15,051 nucleotides of DNA from JALRBM01 sp966186595 (GTDB lineage: Bacteria > Patescibacteriota > Saccharimonadia > Saccharimonadales > Saccharimonadaceae), in contig CBIFWO010000021.1 of NCBI GenBank assembly GCA_966186595.1, forward strand, positions 1 to 15,051. The letters are read 5' to 3'. Below are positions 11,706-15,051 of this stretch, piece by piece. Made by a program: the position numbers and the translations under genes. Within the stretch, counting starts at the first letter, position 1; every line of letters starts with the position of its first letter. The notes under the pieces are model-generated. The model searched no databases. It was not told where the DNA came from and was given only the letters and a program-made list of their open reading frames with translations.

Positions 11706-13800
11706 CTGTTTTCGGAACGACTGTTTCCGTATCGGGTTGCATCGGTTCTGGGAACTTCTTTGGACGAGGCATCTGCATACGCGGACGACCCTCAGTCTGC
11801 TGCTGCGGCTGCGGTCGATTCGCCCCACCGCCACCAATCTCGTTGATCACGGGAATCACGATCGGCGTGCGGCGTGTCTGATCATAAAGGATATGGGTAA
11901 TCTCATCCTTTAGTTCCTTTTTGATGATGTCGAGGTCAATCTTTTTACCGCTAAAGCTGCGGGCAACCTTTTGCTTGAGATACTGACGAATCATTCCCAT
12001 CAGCTCTTCGCTATCACGAAGGTAAATGAACCCGCGGCTAATGATGTCGGGGCTAGTCATAAGCCGGCCCGTGCCACGCTGCACGGTCAGGACAACCACA
12101 AACATCCCTTCGGTTGCCATGTGAATGCGATCTTTTAGCACCACTTCACTGACGACTGCACCACTATCGTCGTACATGATTCCCCCAACAGGGATACGGC
12201 CAGCTTTCTTGGCGCCCTCTGGGGTAATTTCCAAGATATCCCCAGCGTCACAAACAAAGATATTCTCACGTTTGATACCACATTCTTTTTCAGCCAGCTC
12301 GGCATTGTGGTGCAACATATGGAACTCACCGTGGATTGGCATGTAGTAGGTTGGGTGAAGGGCATTGATCAGTTTGACGTGATCGTCGTAGTATCCGTGA
12401 CCGGAAAGGTGAAGTGGGCCCACACCAGTCAGGTGCGACTTGCCGTTTTGGATGACTTCACTTCCCTCTCGCATCAGGCCATCGACCGTGCGAACGACGT
12501 ACTTTTCGTTACCCGGAATTGGGTTGGAGCTAAAGACAATCACATCACTATTCTTGATCTTGATAAATTTGTGCGCACCGCTGGCCATGCGGTTCAGGAC
12601 GGCATTGAACTCACCCTGAGAACCGGTACAAACAATCGTCACCTTACCATCTGGCAATTTGATGATGTCTTCCATCTTTACGATGACATCTTTTGGAATT
12701 TTGATCACACCAGCGCGCAGTGCCACCTCGAGATTTTGAATCATACTGTAACCGGCAAAAGCAACCTTACGATCGTGCTTTTTCGCCTCGTCGAGGATCA
12801 GCTGCATACGGTGAATCTGGCTACTGAAACAGCTAAGGATCAAACGACTATTTGGATATTTCACCATTACCTCGCCGATGCTTTCCTGGATCTCGAACTC
12901 GCCGTGCGAATGCGTTCCTTCACTTTCACAGTTGGTACTCTCGTTCATGAGAAGGAGAATTCCCTCTTTTGTAGCGATTTCGGTCAGACGATCGAGGTCA
13001 AACTTCTTGCCGTCTACTGGATTTTCCTCGAAACGCCAGTCACCGGTGTCGATCAGAACACCCATCGGGGTGCGAATAACGACAGCGGTAGCATCTGGAA
13101 TCGAATGGTTCACACGGACAAGCTCAACCGAGAAACTATCACCCAGCTGCACACGCTCGTGCGCTTCTGGATCCATGATGTTGTAGGTCGGTTCGTAACC
13201 GCTTGAGGCCTCTTCCATCGTGCGTTGTATCATCCCAATCGTGAACCTCGATCCGTACACAGGGGCTGGAATCTTGTGGACAAGATGTCGAAAAGCCCCA
13301 ATGTGATCCAAGTGACCGTGGGTAAAGACATGCCCACGGATTTTGTGCTTGTTCTCCTCCAGATATGTAATATCAGGGGTAATGTAGTTAATTCCTGGAT
13401 AATCGGCACCGGGAAACAGGAAACCCATATCGATCACGATAATATCTTCGTCGTATTCGATCGCCATCATGTTTTTACCGATACCCATCTCACCCAGACC
13501 GCCAATTGGCATGATCTTGAGCGTTGGTCGAGCAGCACGAGGGCGCTTTGGCTGATCGGCTAGGCTAAATTGCCGGCCACCGTAGCCGTTGTAGATTGAT
13601 TTGTTCACCGGCACATTAATGACGTGCTGCGAAGCACGAAGATTGACGTTTTCGCTGGTGCGGCGCTGCGCACGAAAGACCTCGCCTTTGCGTGTCGTCG
13701 TTTTGTTAAGAACGGAGTTTTGCGACTTTTGCCTATTTTGGCCATTCGGTCGCTTGTTTTGGTCGTCAGCTTGGACATTACCAAGTCGTCGTTGTCCCAT
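11689..13800 (-). CDS. rnj: ribonuclease J
   Basis: This 703-residue metallo-beta-lactamase/beta-CASP nuclease is a main mRNA-decay and rRNA-maturation enzyme with 5'-exonuclease and endonuclease activity. Metal-site motifs include THGHLDH (160-166), NHSIPDA with H232, and DTGDW (251-255). The beta-CASP part contains the STN segment, HLSGHGYYDDH and the terminal HGEFHM histidine motif. An extra N-terminal tail of about 90 residues is basic and rich in Q, N, R and K, so probably disordered and RNA-binding. The C-terminus is proline- and glutamine-rich (about 650-703). Such tails may hold degradosome or RNA contacts; that is an inference. Transcription starts from a promoter at 13903-13931. The gene is convergent with the ribozyme-bearing transcript, and its 3' end lies in their shared terminator. 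Confidence 0.96.
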   Translation of the reverse strand: MGQRRLGNVQADDQNKRPNGQNRQKSQNSVLNKTTTRKGEVFRAQRRTSENVNLRASQHVINVPVNKSIYNGYGGRQFSLADQPKRPRAARPTLKIMPIGGLGEMGIGKNMMAIEYDEDIIVIDMGFLFPGADYPGINYITPDITYLEENKHKIRGHVFTHGHLDHIGAFRHLVHKIPAPVYGSRFTIGMIQRTMEEASSGYEPTYNIMDPEAHERVQLGDSFSVELVRVNHSIPDATAVVIRTPMGVLIDTGDWRFEENPVDGKKFDLDRLTEIATKEGILLLMNESTNCESEGTHSHGEFEIQESIGEVMVKYPNSRLILSCFSSQIHRMQLILDEAKKHDRKVAFAGYSMIQNLEVALRAGVIKIPKDVIVKMEDIIKLPDGKVTIVCTGSQGEFNAVLNRMASGAHKFIKIKNSDVIVFSSNPIPGNEKYVVRTVDGLMREGSEVIQNGKSHLTGVGPLHLSGHGYYDDHVKLINALHPTYYMPIHGEFHMLHHNAELAEKECGIKRENIFVCDAGDILEITPEGAKKAGRIPVGGIMYDDSGAVVSEVVLKDRIHMATEGMFVVVLTVQRGTGRLMTSPDIISRGFIYLRDSEELMGMIRQYLKQKVARSFSGKKIDLDIIKKELKDEITHILYDQTRRTPIVIPVINEIGGGGANRPQPQQQTEGRPRMQMPRPKKFPEPMQPDTETVVPKTENRAY

Positions 13801-13902
13801 AAATTTTTATTAAACCTTTCTAAGAATAATTAATTTCAAAAATAAATTTCCCCGAGGAGACAGTAGATCAAAAATGGTTGATACTACGAATTCAGTAGTT
13901 CC

Positions 13903-13931
13903 ATCATAGCAAAAGATCACCATAAGATCAA
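13903..13931 (-). promoter_or_regulatory. promoter of rnj
   Basis: On the minus strand TTGATC (13926-13931), 17 bases and TATGAT (13903-13908), with a TGC extension, form a good promoter. The predicted start is near 13896, giving an AT-rich leader of about 95 nt with only a weak, distant GAAAGG before the ATG at 13800. Confidence 0.65.
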
Positions 13932-13966
13932 GGATAAAATTGCATAATTGTATTTTTATGCTGTGG

Positions 13967-14548
13967 CTATATCTTTTTGATAATCTCTGGCACCATCAAA
14001 AAATCATCGATTAATGTCTGGCGCATATTAGGATTGTATAGCGCGGATGCGGGGTGAAACAGCGGAATAATTACCAGTTTTTCATCGCCAAATTGAATAC
14101 GCTTTGGCTCGCCGTGGATCATGCTGATCCGCATACCGGGCAAAAAGTATTCCATGCTGTGCCGACCCAGGGTAATGACTACCTTTGGCTGAATGATCTG
14201 TAATTGTTTGAGGAGATATGGCCAGAAAGCCTTCTTTTCCTCAGGCAAAGGATCACGATTGTTCGGCGGGCGATATTTGACGATGTTTGTAATATATACG
14301 TCCGAACGCTGCATATTCGCTGCTGCTAGCATTTCGTTTAAGAACTTCCCTGCCGCACCGACAAATGGCAAGCCCTGCTCATCCTCGTTCTTACCAGGTG
14401 CTTCGCCAATAAAGACAATATCGGCGTTGATGTTGCCATCTCCCATCACCAGATTTGTAGCGGTCTCAGCCAGTTCGGGACAAATTTTTTTCTCAATAAT
14501 TTCTTGTTTTACCCGATCGAGTTGCTGCTGTTTGTCGTCATCTGCCAT
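13967..14548 (-). CDS. uracil-DNA glycosylase, family 4-like, lacking most iron-sulfur cysteines
   Basis: The 193-residue product belongs to the uracil-DNA glycosylase superfamily, family 4 by motif. It has GEAPGKNED (48-56) with QGLPFVGAAGKFL, KYRPPNNRDPLPEE (91-104), and HPASAL (165-170). It should remove uracil from DNA at the first step of base-excision repair. Family 4 enzymes hold a 4Fe-4S cluster with four cysteines; here only C23 (in KKICPEL) remains, and the expected others appear as K20, Y92 and F108. This looks like a cluster-free variant. I take the ATG at 14548, where the family-like N-terminus begins; frames from 14563 or 14572 only add residues that lie inside the overlapping ASCH gene. 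Even so the two genes overlap by 40 bases, implying co-transcription. Confidence 0.88.
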   Translation of the reverse strand: MADDDKQQQLDRVKQEIIEKKICPELAETATNLVMGDGNINADIVFIGEAPGKNEDEQGLPFVGAAGKFLNEMLAAANMQRSDVYITNIVKYRPPNNRDPLPEEKKAFWPYLLKQLQIIQPKVVITLGRHSMEYFLPGMRISMIHGEPKRIQFGDEKLVIIPLFHPASALYNPNMRQTLIDDFLMVPEIIKKI

Positions 14549-14985
14549 ACATTCACTGTACATTCTGACCACTCAATAGGCAACCGGCGTAATCCAGGCG
14601 TACGATCGCGTTTCTCGATATGCAACGGCGTTAATCTCTCTACATTCTTGATACCCAGTAGCGTTACATAACGCTTGGTACGCTTGGTTTTCCAAAACCC
14701 AGCATCACCACAAATCTCACTACCGTATTGCCTCTCGATTTCTTCAATGGGATATTCGTTCAGGTCAAAATATTTCACCCAAGCTACAGTGAAGCGGCCG
14801 ACAATTGACCCAGCTTTCATAAAAACCATATCTCCTGGAAGTACTTTTTTATACGGTGCGATTTTATGCAGTGAGAAGCGCGATTCAACCGTCTTTTTAC
14901 CTTCGAAGACATAGGTTAAAAATGGTTCGTTCATGATAGCGAGGTGTATACGAGTCGATGTAGCTAGTCTTTGTAATTCTTCCAT
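14509..14985 (-). CDS. ASCH-domain protein
   Basis: The 158-residue product has an ASCH (PUA-like) beta-barrel, recognised by IHLAIMNEPFLTYVFEGKK (13-31) leading into TVESRFS, then LPGDMVFMKAGSIVGRFTV (49-67). The GKKTVESR element is the usual signature of the domain. ASCH proteins bind RNA or nucleotides, and some are amidohydrolases or nucleases acting on modified nucleosides; the substrate here cannot be read from sequence. The part after about residue 100 is basic and less conserved. It overlaps the uracil-DNA glycosylase gene downstream by 40 bases in another frame, which suggests a shared transcript and possibly a nucleic acid repair or quality-control setting. No clear promoter or Shine-Dalgarno sequence was found before the ATG. 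Confidence 0.8.
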   Translation of the reverse strand: MEELQRLATSTRIHLAIMNEPFLTYVFEGKKTVESRFSLHKIAPYKKVLPGDMVFMKAGSIVGRFTVAWVKYFDLNEYPIEEIERQYGSEICGDAGFWKTKRTKRYVTLLGIKNVERLTPLHIEKRDRTPGLRRLPIEWSECTVNVWQMTTNSSNSIG

Positions 14986-15014
14986 GACATTTGTATGAAT
15001 TAACGCTTGGTTTT

Positions 15015-15051
15015 ATGGCAACAAGGAAAAAATTAACCAAAGCGGGAGGCT
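15015..15051 (+). CDS. start of an unidentified gene (runs off the right edge)
   Basis: An open frame begins with ATG at 15015 and reads MATRKKLTKAGG to the window edge. The basic N-terminus and the position divergent from the ASCH gene suggest a real gene start. A TATGAA-like box at 14993-14998 would allow a very short leader. Only 12 residues are visible, so the product cannot be named. Confidence 0.35.
   Translation, partial: MATRKKLTKAGG

Noticed and set aside
12307..13206. 299-codon open frame on the plus strand inside rnj
   Set aside because: It is fully antisense to well-conserved RNase J, resembles no family, and has no promoter or ribosome-binding site; it follows from the codon pattern of rnj.
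1..15051. tRNA/rRNA genes, CRISPR arrays, transposases, integrases or attachment repeats
   Set aside because: I looked for T-loop signatures, regular short repeats, mobile-element proteins and flanking direct repeats and saw none that could be supported.

Overview
This window looks like a chromosomal segment of a Patescibacteria (CPR) bacterium, most likely a Saccharibacteria (TM7)-type organism. That is an inference from gene content, mid-range GC (29 of 60 bases G/C in a hand-counted part of ftsK), a very compact layout, leaderless extended -10 promoters, and a zinc-free S18. TGA serves as an ordinary stop codon (for example tlyA and the 11.5 kb membrane-protein gene), which argues against the recoded Gracilibacteria/Absconditabacteria.

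Layout. 1-779: two divergent unrecognised genes (one cut by the window edge) with promoters between them. 818-1897: the ATPase ychF with a leaderless start, ending in a bidirectional terminator shared with a convergent secreted Ig/cadherin-like protein (1937-2734). 2831-5325 (minus): a membrane-anchored class A beta-lactamase-like serine hydrolase, coupled by an ATGA overlap to tlyA. 5397-6089 (plus): a GC-rich TPR-like gene. 6156-7801 (minus): a translation/ssDNA operon rpsF-ssb-rpsR-efp. 7895-10565 (minus): ftsK followed by a DNPH1-like deoxynucleotide hydrolase. 10811-11527 (plus): a GC-rich five-helix membrane protein with a strong promoter. 11689-13800 (minus): ribonuclease J. 13967-14985 (minus): an ASCH-domain protein overlapping a family-4-like uracil-DNA glycosylase. 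A plus-strand gene starts at 15015 and leaves the window.

The main discovery candidate is a complete type III hammerhead self-cleaving ribozyme at 11622-11675, in the 3' untranslated region of the GC-rich membrane-protein gene and just before an intrinsic terminator. All core nucleotides and all three stems can be drawn. The new 3' end left by cleavage could fold into a hairpin ending exactly at the cut. The host gene and the TPR gene are both clearly richer in G/C than their surroundings, sit alone between core operons and carry GC-rich 3' hairpins, so they may be acquired cassettes.

Other points: the uracil-DNA glycosylase has lost three of the four cysteines expected to hold its iron-sulfur cluster, the serine hydrolase lacks a recognisable beta-lactamase deacylation glutamate, and two housekeeping genes have extended -10 boxes placed exactly for leaderless transcripts. 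No tRNA, rRNA, CRISPR array, transposase or integrase was seen.
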